From: Ensifer sp. PDNC004
GTDB taxonomy: Bacteria; Pseudomonadota; Alphaproteobacteria; Rhizobiales; Rhizobiaceae
DNA: 64,000 nucleotides
NCBI RefSeq assembly: GCF_016919405.1
Contig: NZ_CP070353.1
Span: 1,426,001-1,490,000, forward strand
Direction of reading: 5' to 3'
Under the pieces are notes generated by a model that worked only from the letters and a program-made list of their open reading frames with translations, did not search any database and was not told the origin of the DNA. Numbering within the stretch: the stretch's first letter is position 1; every line of letters starts with the position of its first letter. Positions 51,821 through 60,956 of this stretch are shown here, in pieces. Position numbers and translations under genes: made by a program.

Positions 51821-53131
51821 TCAATCGTAACGCAAAGCCTGCACCGGGTCGAGGCGCGAGGCGCGCCAGGCCGGAAAGATCGTGGCGAGGAAGGAAAGGG
51901 TCAGCGCCATGACGATGACAAGCGCGGTCTCGTCGGCGTTCATGTCGGCCGGAAGCTGGTTCAAGAAATAGAGTTCCGGGCTGAATATCGTCGTCCCGGA
52001 GATCCAGGAAAAGAACTGCCGTATGGATTCGATGTTGAGGCAGACGACGACGCCGAGCGCCACGCCCGCGACCGTTCCGGCGACACCGATTGCAGCACCC
52101 GTCATGAAGAAAATTCGCATCACCGCGCCTGAGGTTGCGCCCATTGTTCTCAGGATCGCGATATCGCTGCCCTTGTCCTTCACCAGCATGATCAGGCCGG
52201 AGACGATGTTGAGCGCCGCGACCAGAACGATCAACGACAGGATCATGAACATCACGTTGCTCTGGACCTCGAGCGTCGAGAGGAAGGTCCTGTTGCGGTC
52301 GCGCCAGTCGGTGATGAAGATCTGCCGGCCGGCCGCACCCTCGATCGGCTGGCGCAGCTCGTCGATGGCTTCAGGACGCTCGACGAAGATCTCGATCGAC
52401 TGGACCAGTCCTTCGGCGTTGAAGAACAGCTGCGCTTCCTCAAGCGGCATGAAGAGGATCGTCGCGTCATACTCCGACATGCCGATCTCGTAGATCGCCG
52501 AAACGGTGTAGGCCTTGACGCGCGGGTTCATGCCGAGCGGCGTCACGTCGCCATTGGGCGAGGTCAGCGTGATCGTACCGCCAACCTGAATGCCGAGCTG
52601 CTCGGCCATGCGCGAACCGATCGCGACACCTGTGCCGGAGGCAAAGCCGACGAGATCGCCGGACTGGATATGGTCGGAAACCGACTTCATCTTGCTCAAG
52701 TCGTCGGCGCGGATACCGCGTACCAGAGCACCCGTCGAACTGTCTCCGACGCCCTTAGCCAGAACCTGCCCCTCGAGCATCGGGATCGCCATTGTGACAC
52801 CCTTGACGCCCGAAAACTTCGTCGCCAGTTCCGGATAGTTGTTCAGCGGGCCATCGATCGGCTGAACGATCATATGGCCGTTGATGCCGAGAATGCGGGC
52901 GATGAGCTCCGTGCGGAAGCCGTTCATCACAGCCATGACGATGATCAGCGTTGCAACGCCGAGCATGATGCCGATGAAGGAGAAGCCGGCGATGACGGAG
53001 ATGAAGGCTTCCTTACGCCTGGAGCGCAGATAACGCCACGCCACCATGCGCTCGAAGGCGGAGAAGGGTCGGCTGAAGGACTTTTCAGGCTGCGTTGCGG
53101 CCTGCACCTGATCTTGCACCACGGCGGTCAT
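51821..53131 (-). CDS. lolC: LolC/LolE family lipoprotein-releasing permease, second copy
   Basis: Membrane subunit of the LolCDE exporter that lifts outer-membrane lipoproteins from the inner membrane to LolA. The 436-residue protein has an N-terminal helix (about 45-68), a large periplasmic MacB-like domain (about 70-270) and three C-terminal helices, with IAILRTMGATSG in the cytosolic loop and the end PAWRASRLDPVQALRYD. It differs from the copy at 54226-55536 at 26 of 436 residues with no gaps (94% identity). Both copies are intact. It stands alone behind a remnant of proS rather than next to lolD. Confidence 0.92.
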   Translation of the reverse strand: MTAVVQDQVQAATQPEKSFSRPFSAFERMVAWRYLRSRRKEAFISVIAGFSFIGIMLGVATLIIVMAVMNGFRTELIARILGINGHMIVQPIDGPLNNYPELATKFSGVKGVTMAIPMLEGQVLAKGVGDSSTGALVRGIRADDLSKMKSVSDHIQSGDLVGFASGTGVAIGSRMAEQLGIQVGGTITLTSPNGDVTPLGMNPRVKAYTVSAIYEIGMSEYDATILFMPLEEAQLFFNAEGLVQSIEIFVERPEAIDELRQPIEGAAGRQIFITDWRDRNRTFLSTLEVQSNVMFMILSLIVLVAALNIVSGLIMLVKDKGSDIAILRTMGATSGAVMRIFFMTGAAIGVAGTVAGVALGVVVCLNIESIRQFFSWISGTTIFSPELYFLNQLPADMNADETALVIVMALTLSFLATIFPAWRASRLDPVQALRYD

Positions 53132-53150
53132 CCTGCCTTCCCTTGCCTCA

Positions 53151-53267
53151 TCACTTCGCCGCGATCAGCTTGTCGATCGCAGCCTCGACGGTCAGCGTCT
53201 CGTGGTCCTCTATTTCGACCTCGCCATTGGCAATCGAACGCGAATCAACGATCACGTGAACCGGCAC
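53151..53267 (-). pseudogene. 3' remnant of proS
   Basis: Thirty-eight codons plus the stop, homologous to the last 43 codons of the intact proS. The translated fragment begins VPVHVIVDSRSIANGE and ends IDKLIAAK. There is a 5-codon in-frame deletion and nine substitutions, several conservative, with the frame and stop preserved. Upstream the frame meets a stop at 53345-53343 and has no proS sequence, so this is a cut fragment without function as an enzyme. Confidence 0.85.
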
Positions 53268-53522
53268 AGCGCCCGCTCGCAAGAGGTATCGCCGACCTAG
53301 ATTGCGCGGCGATGACGTCGAGACCCACCATGTGCAGCGGGATCAGGGACGGTTTCATCTCTTCCGCCTGCACCATAGCGGTGCCGGGCGACTGCTGGCA
53401 GCGGACTGGCTGAGGAACAGCCACGTGGGAAAGCGCACGTGGCATTTCAACGGAACAGCGGTTTCCCGCAAGTGACTGGCGAGCGGCAGGCCCCGGAAGG
53501 CGGCGTGCACGCCGCCAGACCA
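53268..53522. other. Spacer between lolD and the proS remnant, with two hairpins
   Basis: No proS or lol homology and no supported gene. A GC-rich palindrome at about 53501-53518 (GGCGGCGTGCACGCCGCC) just past the lolD stop may end lolD transcripts. A second hairpin, GCCACGTG (53420-53427) with CACGTGGC (53436-53443), lies nearer the remnant. A 92-codon frame across the region has no support. Confidence 0.45.
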
Positions 53523-54209
53523 TCAGGCCATCTCCACGACCTTGCCGTCCTCGATCGTCACGCGGCGATCCATCAGCCCGGCGAGTTCATGATTGTGCGT
53601 GGCGATCAAGGCCGCGAGCCCTGACTGGCGGGCGAGCGCTTCCAGCGCCTCGAAGACGTAGCCGGCAGTCTCAGGGTCGAGATTGCCCGTCGGCTCATCG
53701 GCAAGCAGCACGAGCGGCGCGTTGGCGACCGCACGCGCGATTGCGACGCGCTGTTGTTCGCCGCCCGAAAGCTCCGCCGGACGATGTTCGGCGCGGTGGC
53801 CGATGCGCATATAATCGAGCAGAGCCTTCGCCCGTTCCGCGGCTTCCTTCTTTGGCAATCCCCCGATCAGCTGCGGCATCATGATGTTTTCAAGTGCCGT
53901 GAACTCAGGGAGCAGATGGTGGAACTGGTACACGAAACCGATCTCGTTGCGACGGATCGCCGTGCGCCGGTCGTCGTTAAGCCCGCCGCAGGACACCCCG
54001 TTGACCAACACCTCGCCGGCATCAGGGCGTTCCAACAGGCCCGCGACATGCAGCAGCGTCGACTTGCCGGTTCCCGAAGGTGCGACCAGCGCGACGGTCT
54101 CGCCGCTTCTCAGGGTGAAATCCGCGCCCTTGAGGATGGACAGAAAGGTCTCACCTTCCCCGTAGTGCCGTTCGACGCCGGAGAGTTGCAGTGCCACACG
54201 CGCATTCAT
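53523..54209 (-). CDS. lolD: Lipoprotein-releasing ABC transporter ATPase LolD
   Basis: The ATPase of LolCDE. The 228-residue protein has Walker A APSGTGKS (about 43-50), the Q-loop in [12 protein letters not shown], the signature [14 protein letters not shown], Walker [14 protein letters not shown] and the H-loop IATHNHE. The Q-loop region with [17 protein letters not shown] is typical of LolD among MacB-type ATPases. It starts 16 bases after the first lolC copy, in one operon with proS and lolC. Confidence 0.95.
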   Translation of the reverse strand: MNARVALQLSGVERHYGEGETFLSILKGADFTLRSGETVALVAPSGTGKSTLLHVAGLLERPDAGEVLVNGVSCGGLNDDRRTAIRRNEIGFVYQFHHLLPEFTALENIMMPQLIGGLPKKEAAERAKALLDYMRIGHRAEHRPAELSGGEQQRVAIARAVANAPLVLLADEPTGNLDPETAGYVFEALEALARQSGLAALIATHNHELAGLMDRRVTIEDGKVVEMA

Positions 54210-54225
54210 TCAAGTGTCGTCCTTG

Positions 54226-55536
54226 TCATTCGTAACGCAGGGCCTGCACCGGATCGAGGCGCGAGGCGCGCCAGGCCGGAAAGATCGTGGCGAGGAAGGA
54301 AAGGGTCAGTGCCATGACGATGACGAGTGCGGTCTCGTCGGCGTTCATGTCGGCCGGCAACTGGCTGAGGAAATAAAGCTCAGGGCTGAAGAGCGTCGTT
54401 CCCGAAATCCAGGAAAAGAACTGCCGAATGGATTCGATGTTGAGGCAGACGATGACGCCGAGCGCCACGCCCGCGACCGTTCCGGCAACACCGATTGCAG
54501 CACCCGTCATGAAGAAGATGCGCATTACCGAGCCCGACGTAGCTCCCATTGTTCTCAGGATCGCGATATCGCTGCCCTTGTCCTTCACTAACATGATAAG
54601 GCCCGAGATGATGTTGAGCGCCGCGACCAGCACGATCAGCGTCAGGATCATGAACATCACGTTGCGTTCCACCTGGAGCGCGGAGAAGAAGGTCTTGTTG
54701 CGGTCGCGCCAGTCGGTGATGAAGATCTGCCGGCCGGCCGCATCCTCGATCGGCTGGCGCAGTTCGTCGACGACGTCAGGATGCTCGACGAAGATCTCGA
54801 TCGACTGGACCAGTCCCTCGGCGTTGAAGAACAGCTGCGCTTCCTCAAGCGGCATGAAGAGGATCGTCGCGTCATATTCCGACATGCCGATCTCGTAGAT
54901 CGCCGAGACGGTGTAGGCCTTGACGCGCGGGTTCATGCCGAGCGGCGTCACGTCGCCATTGGGCGAGGTCAGCGTGATCGTGCCGCCGACCTGAATGCCG
55001 AGCTGCTCGGCCATGCGCGATCCGATCGCGACACCTGTGCCGGAGGCAAAGCCGACGAGATCGCCGGACTGGATATGGTCGGAAACCGACTTCATCTTGC
55101 TCAGGTCGTCGGCGCGGATGCCACGCACCAGGGCACCCGTCGAGCTGTCGCCCACACCTTGCGCCAGAACCTGCCCCTCGACCATCGGGATCGCCATGGT
55201 GACGCCCTTGACGCCCGAGAACCTCGTCGCGAGGTCAGCGTAGTTGTCGAGCGGACCGTCGATCGGCTGGACGATCATGTGGCCGTTGATGCCGAGAATG
55301 CGGGAGATGAGCTCGGTGCGAAAACCGTTCATGACGGCCATGACAATGATCAGCGTTGCAACGCCGAGCATGATGCCGATGAAGGAGAAGCCGGCGATGA
55401 CGGAGATGAAGGCTTCCTTGCGCCTGGAGCGCAGGTAGCGCCACGCCACCATGCGCTCGAAGGCGGAAAAGGGTCGGCTGGAGGACTTTTCAGGCTGCGT
55501 TGCGGCCTGCACCTGATCTTGCACCACGGCGGTCAT
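54226..55536 (-). CDS. lolC: LolC/LolE family lipoprotein-releasing permease, operon copy
   Basis: The resident lolC, between proS and lolD as is usual in alphaproteobacteria. Same 436-residue layout as the second copy: N-terminal helix, MacB-like periplasmic domain, three C-terminal helices. Alphaproteobacteria commonly have one permease that works as a homodimer with LolD; here two near-identical permeases exist, so homo- or heterodimers are possible. GGCAGG lies just before the ATG. The stop is 16 bases from the lolD ATG. Confidence 0.95.
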   Translation of the reverse strand: MTAVVQDQVQAATQPEKSSSRPFSAFERMVAWRYLRSRRKEAFISVIAGFSFIGIMLGVATLIIVMAVMNGFRTELISRILGINGHMIVQPIDGPLDNYADLATRFSGVKGVTMAIPMVEGQVLAQGVGDSSTGALVRGIRADDLSKMKSVSDHIQSGDLVGFASGTGVAIGSRMAEQLGIQVGGTITLTSPNGDVTPLGMNPRVKAYTVSAIYEIGMSEYDATILFMPLEEAQLFFNAEGLVQSIEIFVEHPDVVDELRQPIEDAAGRQIFITDWRDRNKTFFSALQVERNVMFMILTLIVLVAALNIISGLIMLVKDKGSDIAILRTMGATSGSVMRIFFMTGAAIGVAGTVAGVALGVIVCLNIESIRQFFSWISGTTLFSPELYFLSQLPADMNADETALVIVMALTLSFLATIFPAWRASRLDPVQALRYE

Positions 55537-55687
55537 CCTGCCTTCCCTTGCCTCATCACTTCGTTGCGATCAGCTTGTTGATCGCAGCCTCGACGGTCAG
55601 CGTCTCGCGCTCGCCGGTCTTGCGATCCTTGAGCTCGATTTCACCATTGGCAATCGAGCGCGGTCCGACGATCACCTGAACCGGCAC
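54226..55687 (-). repeat. Duplicated block: proS tail plus lolC, upstream copy
   Basis: The partner of 51821-53267, offset by 2405 bases across lolC and by 2420 beyond the 15-base deletion in the proS tail. In this copy the proS sequence is continuous with the intact gene. Confidence 0.9.
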
Positions 55688-56884
55688 GCCGATCAGATCG
55701 GCCGTTGCGAACTTGGCACCAGCGCGGTCGTCGCGATCGTCGAGAAGCACGTCGAATCCGGCATTTCCGAGTTTCGAGTAGAGCGTCTCGCAGGCACCGT
55801 CGCAAGCGGCGTCGCCTGCTTTCATGTTGATGATCACGGCATCGAACGGCGCGATCGACTTCGGCCAGATGATGCCGTTGTCGTCATGCGAAGCTTCGAT
55901 GATCGCCGGCACCAGACGGGTCGGGCCGATGCCGTAGGAGCCCATGTGCACAGCGTGCTCCTTGCCGTCGGGGCCGAGCACCTTGGCGCCCATGGCTTCG
56001 GAGTACTTGGTGCCGAAATAGAAGATGTGACCGACTTCGATGCCGCGGGCCGAGAGACGGTCGCCTTCGGCCACAGCGTTGAAGGCCGCCTCGTCGTGCA
56101 TTTCCGACGTGGCCGCATAACGCGAGGTCCACTTGTCGAAGATCGTCTTCAGGCCGGCGACGTCATCGAAATTCGTATCTTCGCCCGGAATGTCGAAGCC
56201 GAGGAAGTCCTTATGGCAGAACACTTCGGATTCGCCGGTGTCGGCGAGAATGATGAATTCGTGGCTCAGGTTGCCGCCGATCGGGCCGGTATCGGCACGC
56301 ATCGGAATGGCGCGAAGGCCCATGCGCGCGAAGGTGCGAAGGTAAGCGGCGAACATGCGGTTATAGGCGTGCTCGGCCCCTTCCCGATCGAGATCGAAGG
56401 AATAGGCATCCTTCATCAGGAATTCGCGCGAGCGCATGGTGCCGAACCGCGGACGGATCTCGTCACGGAACTTCAGCTGGATATGATAGAGGTTGAGCGG
56501 CAGATCGCGGTAGGACTTCACGTAGGAACGGAAGACGTCCGTGATCATTTCCTCGTTCGTCGGACCATAAAGCATCGGCCGGTCCTGGCGGTCCTTGATG
56601 CGCAGCATCTCCTTGCCATAGGCGTCGTAGCGCCCGCTCTCCTGCCACAGCTCGGCAGACTGGAGGGTCGGCATCAGAAGCTCGATCGCGCCGGAGCGGT
56701 TCTGCTCTTCGCGGATGACCGCATTGACCTTGTCGAGAACCCGCTTGCCGAGTGGCAGCCAGGTATAGATGCCCGAGGATTGCTGCCGGACCATGCCCGT
56801 GCGGAGCATGAGACGGTGGGAAACGATTTCCGCTTCCTTAGGATTTTCCTTGAGGATGGGCATGAAAAAGCGGGACAGGCGCAT
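55556..56884 (-). CDS. proS: Prolyl-tRNA synthetase, short alphaproteobacterial form
   Basis: Charges tRNA(Pro). At 442 residues it is about 130 shorter than E. coli ProRS because the INS editing domain between class II motifs 2 and 3 is missing, as is normal in this group; Ala-tRNA(Pro) clearing then depends on separate proteins. Motif 2 is visible around [22 protein letters not shown], motif 3 near [15 protein letters not shown], and the anticodon-binding domain follows. It is the first gene of proS-lolC-lolD. Confidence 0.95.
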   Translation of the reverse strand: MRLSRFFMPILKENPKEAEIVSHRLMLRTGMVRQQSSGIYTWLPLGKRVLDKVNAVIREEQNRSGAIELLMPTLQSAELWQESGRYDAYGKEMLRIKDRQDRPMLYGPTNEEMITDVFRSYVKSYRDLPLNLYHIQLKFRDEIRPRFGTMRSREFLMKDAYSFDLDREGAEHAYNRMFAAYLRTFARMGLRAIPMRADTGPIGGNLSHEFIILADTGESEVFCHKDFLGFDIPGEDTNFDDVAGLKTIFDKWTSRYAATSEMHDEAAFNAVAEGDRLSARGIEVGHIFYFGTKYSEAMGAKVLGPDGKEHAVHMGSYGIGPTRLVPAIIEASHDDNGIIWPKSIAPFDAVIINMKAGDAACDGACETLYSKLGNAGFDVLLDDRDDRAGAKFATADLIGVPVQVIVGPRSIANGEIELKDRKTGERETLTVEAAINKLIATK

Positions 56885-57171
56885 GACGGGTTCCAGAACT
56901 TGATGAACGTCGCACTATCGGCGGATTCGGGCGAAATGACGTTGAGCGAGATGCCGGCTTCACCTTTTGATTGATAAAGGCGACCGCTGCTTCTCGGGTC
57001 GGACTCTCCATTTTCCATCACCGGCGCAGCCGGCAGGAACCTTTACGAGCCTTCCGTTCATAGCTGCTTCGCAGGCGGAAGAAAACCCTGCTCTCCGTTG
57101 TCACGGGCAGAGAAAGCATCCACGGATTTTCAGGGGGAATGCGACGCCGATCCTGCGTCACAAGAGCACGC

Positions 57172-57201
57172 TAGTAACAAGATTACGACAGTAATTGTCA
57201 A
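57172..57201 (-). promoter_or_regulatory. Candidate promoter of proS with long leader
   Basis: On the minus strand, a perfect TTGACA (57201-57196), an 18-base gap, and TTACTA (57177-57172). Transcription would start near 57165, leaving a leader of about 280 bases before the proS ATG. No known riboswitch or T-box could be recognised in the leader (56885-57165), which also has no supported gene. Confidence 0.45.
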
Positions 57202-57279
57202 CGGGAATATTTTACCCGACTGTAGCAAAAATGCAAAAAAACAGGATGACAGAGCCCAATGTTTGGGCTAGTTTCGGCT

Positions 57280-57431
57280 CACAAAACAGGCATGAAGACT
57301 AAATTCTTGCCGACTTTCGCGGTCAAGTCTTGGGAGGATAAGATCTTAGGCGCGCTTCGTCGCTGCCGCCGGAAACGGATTAAAGATCACGCGAAACTTG
57401 AAAAACAAGGCTTTTAGCCTTGTTTTTTTTT
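57280..57431 (+). ncRNA. Trans-encoded sRNA, probable alpha-r45 (Smr45C-like) family
   Basis: A strong plus-strand terminator lies between two minus-strand genes (DUF1467 and proS), so it must end a transcript of its own. A promoter-like pair GATGAC (57245-57250)-N17-CTAGTT (57268-57273) would start an RNA of about 150 bases near 57280. In Sinorhizobium meliloti the sRNA Smr45C, founder of the alpha-r45 family, is recalled to lie beside proS in the same intergenic region; family membership here rests on position and size, not on an alignment. It contains a GGGAGGAT segment, possibly a single-stranded pairing region. Confidence 0.65.
57402..57431. terminator. Strong intrinsic terminator, sRNA 3' end
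   Basis: A perfect 11-bp stem (57402-57412 with 57416-57426), loop TTT, and nine Ts in all on the plus strand. In the other direction it has five Ts and could also end the DUF1467 transcript, 200 bases upstream. Confidence 0.9.
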
Positions 57432-57633
57432 GCTTTTCAGCAAGCGACATCCCCGCGAAGCACCTTGCAAAATTGAACTATGTCAATTTCACGGCGGTCA
57501 ATCCTATAATTGCCCGGGTCTTCTCCGCAGGCATGCGCGACGGTGCCGTCAAGGCATGGATGCGCTCAACAGACCGCAGAGAATTTGTCGCAACGAGAAC
57601 GATCGCCCTCGGGTGGCGGCGGCGATGAACTTA

Positions 57634-57903
57634 TCAATAGAATTTTGGGTAGAAACGCGGAATGGAATCGATGCCGTAGCCCAGCCTGACGGACAGGATA
57701 TACCAGGCGAGTTGAATGACGGCCGCAATTATGGTCGTCAGAAGCACGACCCGCTTGGCGTTGAACTTCGCCGGTGCGCTCTCGACACTCCCCGGAACGA
57801 CGCTGTTTTCTTCCGCTTGGGTGCGCACGCCCAAGGGCAGCACGGCAAAGAGCGTAATCCACCAGATGATGAAGTAGATGGCAAAGGTCGAAAAAAGCGG
57901 CAT
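57634..57903 (-). CDS. DUF1467 family small membrane protein
   Basis: An 89-residue protein with two membrane helices: FAIYFIIWWITLFAVLPLGV near the start and VLLTTIIAAVIQLAWYILSV in the second half. These, and the GVRTQAEE linker, mark DUF1467, an alphaproteobacterial family of unknown function usually found in this neighbourhood. The ATG at 57903 has a GGGAG site. Confidence 0.85.
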   Translation of the reverse strand: MPLFSTFAIYFIIWWITLFAVLPLGVRTQAEENSVVPGSVESAPAKFNAKRVVLLTTIIAAVIQLAWYILSVRLGYGIDSIPRFYPKFY

Positions 57904-58033
57904 TTCAAGCTCCCGGTGAAGGCGATCGGCAAGACGGTGGGCAGCCCCGTATTCGCCGCGACTTCCGCGACATTCCGTCCGCCTTATAGCGCCGCCGGCC
58001 CGATCGCACAAACCGTCATCGCGCGATCAACTG

Positions 58034-58438
58034 TCACACCTCTTCGAGCTCGATCAGCGTACCCTGAAAATCCTTGGGATGCAGGAAGAGCACCGGCTTG
58101 CCGTGCGCGCCGATCTTCGGCTCGCCATCCCCCAGCACCCGCGCACCGGCGGCGCGCAACGCGTCGCGCGCCGACAGGATGTTCTCCACCTCGTAGCAGA
58201 TGTGATGCATCCCACCCGAAGGGCTCTTCGCCAGGAAGGTCGCTATCGGCGAGCCCTCGCCGAGCGGCTCGAGCAGTTCGACCTTGGTGTTGGCAAGCGT
58301 AACGAACACGACAGTGACGCCGTGTTCTGGCAAAGCCTGCGGCTCGGTGACGGAGGCGCCGAGCGTCGAGCGATAGCTTTCGGCGGCCGCGTGAAGATCC
58401 GGCACGGCGATGGCGATGTGGTTCACTCTTCCAAGCAT
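58034..58438 (-). CDS. mce: Methylmalonyl-CoA epimerase
   Basis: Interconverts the (S) and (R) forms of methylmalonyl-CoA in propionate breakdown and, in rhizobia, in polyhydroxybutyrate and ethylmalonyl-type routes. The 134-residue vicinal-oxygen-chelate fold has the metal-binding histidine in VNHIAIAV near the start, TKVELLEPLGE in the first module, GGMHHICYEV for the second, and the C-terminal glutamate in TLIELEE. GGGAGA precedes the ATG. It is 57 bases downstream of rnj. Confidence 0.92.
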   Translation of the reverse strand: MLGRVNHIAIAVPDLHAAAESYRSTLGASVTEPQALPEHGVTVVFVTLANTKVELLEPLGEGSPIATFLAKSPSGGMHHICYEVENILSARDALRAAGARVLGDGEPKIGAHGKPVLFLHPKDFQGTLIELEEV

Positions 58439-58495
58439 GGCGATCTCCCGCTTTGACGTCCGGTTTCGCTTACAAGGTTGCGCGCGACGAGCCAA

Positions 58496-60163
58496 TCAGA
58501 CTTTGGTGACAAACACCGTGACGATCGGCTTCTTGCCCCAGATCTGGTTGGCGGTGCTGCGCACGGCGCGGCGGACCGCCTCCTGCAGCATCGCCAGATC
58601 CTTGCGCTTGGCCCGCGGGATGCTCTCGACGGCGCCGAGAATGGCGTCATAGAGCGTGTCCTCCATGTCCTCACCCTCGTCGTCGAACTCCGGCAAGCCG
58701 ATCGCGACGATATCCGGGTCGCCCAGGAAATCGTAGCGGCTGTCGAGAACGACGTTGACGGCGACATGGCCGGCGAAGGAGAGCTTCCGGCGTTCGCCGA
58801 TGCCCATCTCCTCGAAGTCGCCGATGAGGCTGCCATCCTTGTAGATGCGGCCGTGGGGCGCTTCGTCAATCACTTCGGCGGGACCTGGCGCAAGACGCAG
58901 CATTTCGCCGTTCCGAAGACGCGGAACGCTGGCGATGCCGGACTGGCGACCCAGCTCGCCGTGCGCCGTCAGATGCGCCGCCTCGCCATGAACAGGCACA
59001 AGGATCTGCGGCCGCAGCCACTGGTACATCTGCTGCAGCTCGGTGCGACGCGGGTGGCCGGACACGTGCACCAACGCTTCGCTGTCGGTGATGATGTGGA
59101 TGCCCTGTTCGACGAGGCCGTTCTTGATGTCGTTAATCGCCTTTTCGTTGCCCGGGATCGTGCGTGAGGAAAACACGACCGTGTCGCCAGCCGAGAAAGC
59201 GACATTGCGCATCTCGTCGCGGGCGATCTTGGCAAGGGCTGCCCGCGGCTCGCCCTGGCTGCCGGTGAGGATCACAACGACCTTATCACGCGGCACGTAG
59301 CCGAACTCGTCTTCGGCGAGGAAGGGCTTGATGCCTTCCATCAGCCCAAGGTCCGTAGCGACGGCGACGACCCGCTTCATCGAACTGCCGAGCAGGAGCA
59401 CATCCCTGCCCGCCTCTTCGGCCGCTTCAGCGATCGAGCGGATGCGCCCGACATTCGAGGAGAACGTCGTAATCGCCACCCGACCCTCGGCACTGGCAAT
59501 GATCTTCGTCAGGCTTTCGGAAACCTCCTGCTCCGATGGCGAAACACCGTCGCGCATCGCGTTGGTGGAATCGCAGACGAGCGCAAGCACACCTTCATCG
59601 CCTATCTGGCGGAACCGCGCCTCGTCGGTCAGCGGCCCAAGCGACGGATGCAGATCGATCTTCCAGTCACCGGTATGAACCACGGTGCCCGCCGGCGTGC
59701 GGATGATCAGCGACATCGGCTCAGGGATCGAATGGTTGACGCCGACGGCCTCGATCTCGAAGGGGCCGACATTGATACGGTCGCCCTGCTTGAAGATGGT
59801 GACGGGGATTTCGCCCCGGCTCTTCTCGAAATCGCGCTTGGCTTCCAGCATCCCCGCCGTGAACGGCGAGGCGTAGACCGGAACGTTCAGCCCCGGCCAC
59901 AGGTCGTTCAGGCCGCCATAGTGGTCTTCGTGGGCATGCGTGATGATGATGCCCTTGAGATTGCGACGTTCCTCGGCAAGGAAGCCGATATCGGGGAGAA
60001 CGAGGTCGACGCCCGGAAGATCGGGCCCCGGAAACGTCACACCGCAATCGACCATGATCCACTGGCGGCTTCCCGGCCGCCCGTAGCCATAAAGGCCGAG
60101 GTTCATGCCGATTTCGCCGACGCCGCCGAGCGGCAAGAACACCAATTCTTCTTCTTGCGCCAT
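58496..60163 (-). CDS. rnj: Ribonuclease J
   Basis: A metallo-beta-lactamase/beta-CASP ribonuclease with endo- and 5'-3' exonuclease activity. In Sinorhizobium it matures rRNA and tRNA ends. It is 555 residues from the ATG at 60163 (the frame is open to 60217). The metal site is ITHAHEDHYGG at about residues 72-82; the beta-CASP domain follows (about 215-360), and the C-terminal region has VHGEAAHL. It lies between birA and mce on the same strand. Confidence 0.93.
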   Translation of the reverse strand: MAQEEELVFLPLGGVGEIGMNLGLYGYGRPGSRQWIMVDCGVTFPGPDLPGVDLVLPDIGFLAEERRNLKGIIITHAHEDHYGGLNDLWPGLNVPVYASPFTAGMLEAKRDFEKSRGEIPVTIFKQGDRINVGPFEIEAVGVNHSIPEPMSLIIRTPAGTVVHTGDWKIDLHPSLGPLTDEARFRQIGDEGVLALVCDSTNAMRDGVSPSEQEVSESLTKIIASAEGRVAITTFSSNVGRIRSIAEAAEEAGRDVLLLGSSMKRVVAVATDLGLMEGIKPFLAEDEFGYVPRDKVVVILTGSQGEPRAALAKIARDEMRNVAFSAGDTVVFSSRTIPGNEKAINDIKNGLVEQGIHIITDSEALVHVSGHPRRTELQQMYQWLRPQILVPVHGEAAHLTAHGELGRQSGIASVPRLRNGEMLRLAPGPAEVIDEAPHGRIYKDGSLIGDFEEMGIGERRKLSFAGHVAVNVVLDSRYDFLGDPDIVAIGLPEFDDEGEDMEDTLYDAILGAVESIPRAKRKDLAMLQEAVRRAVRSTANQIWGKKPIVTVFVTKV

Positions 60164-60188
60164 GTCGTGTTGCGCCCCTGTTCCAAAT

Positions 60189-60956
60189 TTATCCGAAAAA
60201 TACGTCGCCGGCGGCAATCGCCTGCGTCATGCCGTTGCCGGTGTCGAGCACCAGCCGTCCGGCCTCATCAATACCGGCAAAGCGCCCTGAAAGCGACCGG
60301 TCCGGCAGGTTCACGGTTATCGTTTCACCGATGCCGCGGGCTGCTGCCCGCCATTGTTCGATCGTCGTGGCGATACCGGCGCCCCGATCCCAAACCTGCA
60401 GGGTCTCCGCCATCGTCAGGAACAGGCGCGCAAACAGTTCGTCGGGCGAAACCGACGCTCCTTCGTTGGCCAGCGACGTCACGGGATAGAGCCCTTCATC
60501 CGGCTGGACCGCGATGTTGATGCCGCAACCGATGACCAGCGCCCGGCGCCCGTCCGGCAGGCTTTCGCCTTCAAGCAGGATACCGCAGGTCTTCTTGCCG
60601 TCGATCAGGATGTCGTTCGGCCACTTGATCTCGACAGGCGCCGAACCCGGCGGCATTACCTGGCGGATTGCCCTGTGAACGGCGACGGCAACGGCAAGCG
60701 GTAGCGAATGCAGCTGCTCGACCGGAGCCGGCTCGATGAGGAGAAGCGAAGCGTAGAGATTGCCCGGTTCGGAGAACCATGCCCGGCCGCGACGCCCGCG
60801 CCCGCCGGTCTGCCTGATGGCCGTGACCCAGAGATTGCCCGGGTCACCCTGGCGCGCACGCGCCAGGCATTCGCTGTTGGTCGACCCGACCGCATCGAGA
60901 GCGACGTGCCGGAAATCGTCGAGCGAGATCCGGCCGCCGCTTTCAAAGGCGATCAA
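60189..60956 (-). CDS. birA: Biotin-protein ligase, without DNA-binding domain
   Basis: Joins biotin to acceptor proteins such as AccB (12409-12888). The 255-residue protein has the biotin/AMP loop [11 protein letters not shown] (about 50-60), [17 protein letters not shown] and GCGINI, with a C-terminal SH3-like domain. It lacks the winged helix of E. coli BirA, so it cannot act as the repressor of biotin genes. Its start overlaps the nuoN stop by ATGA, placing it in the complex I operon. Confidence 0.94.
   Translation of the reverse strand: MIAFESGGRISLDDFRHVALDAVGSTNSECLARARQGDPGNLWVTAIRQTGGRGRRGRAWFSEPGNLYASLLLIEPAPVEQLHSLPLAVAVAVHRAIRQVMPPGSAPVEIKWPNDILIDGKKTCGILLEGESLPDGRRALVIGCGINIAVQPDEGLYPVTSLANEGASVSPDELFARLFLTMAETLQVWDRGAGIATTIEQWRAAARGIGETITVNLPDRSLSGRFAGIDEAGRLVLDTGNGMTQAIAAGDVFFG

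Larger units (their letters stand above)
51821..53267 (-). repeat. Duplicated block: proS tail plus lolC, downstream copy
   Basis: About 1.45 kb that matches 54226-55687. The match includes the whole lolC gene, the identical 19-base spacer with its ribosome binding site, and the last about 40 codons of proS, where a 15-base in-frame deletion separates the two. The match ends abruptly near 53267. Confidence 0.9.

Noticed and set aside
53245..53523. A 92-codon frame on the minus strand between lolD and the proS remnant
   Set aside because: It is out of frame with the remnant, has no ribosome binding site and overlaps two hairpins; the sequence shows no family.
56885..57021. A riboswitch-like stretch in the proS leader (GGAGAG... 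with CTCGCTCAACG), and a frame starting near 57021
   Set aside because: The pairing and conserved bases of the glycine aptamer are not met, and proS is not a usual target. The frame runs into proS in another phase without a ribosome binding site.
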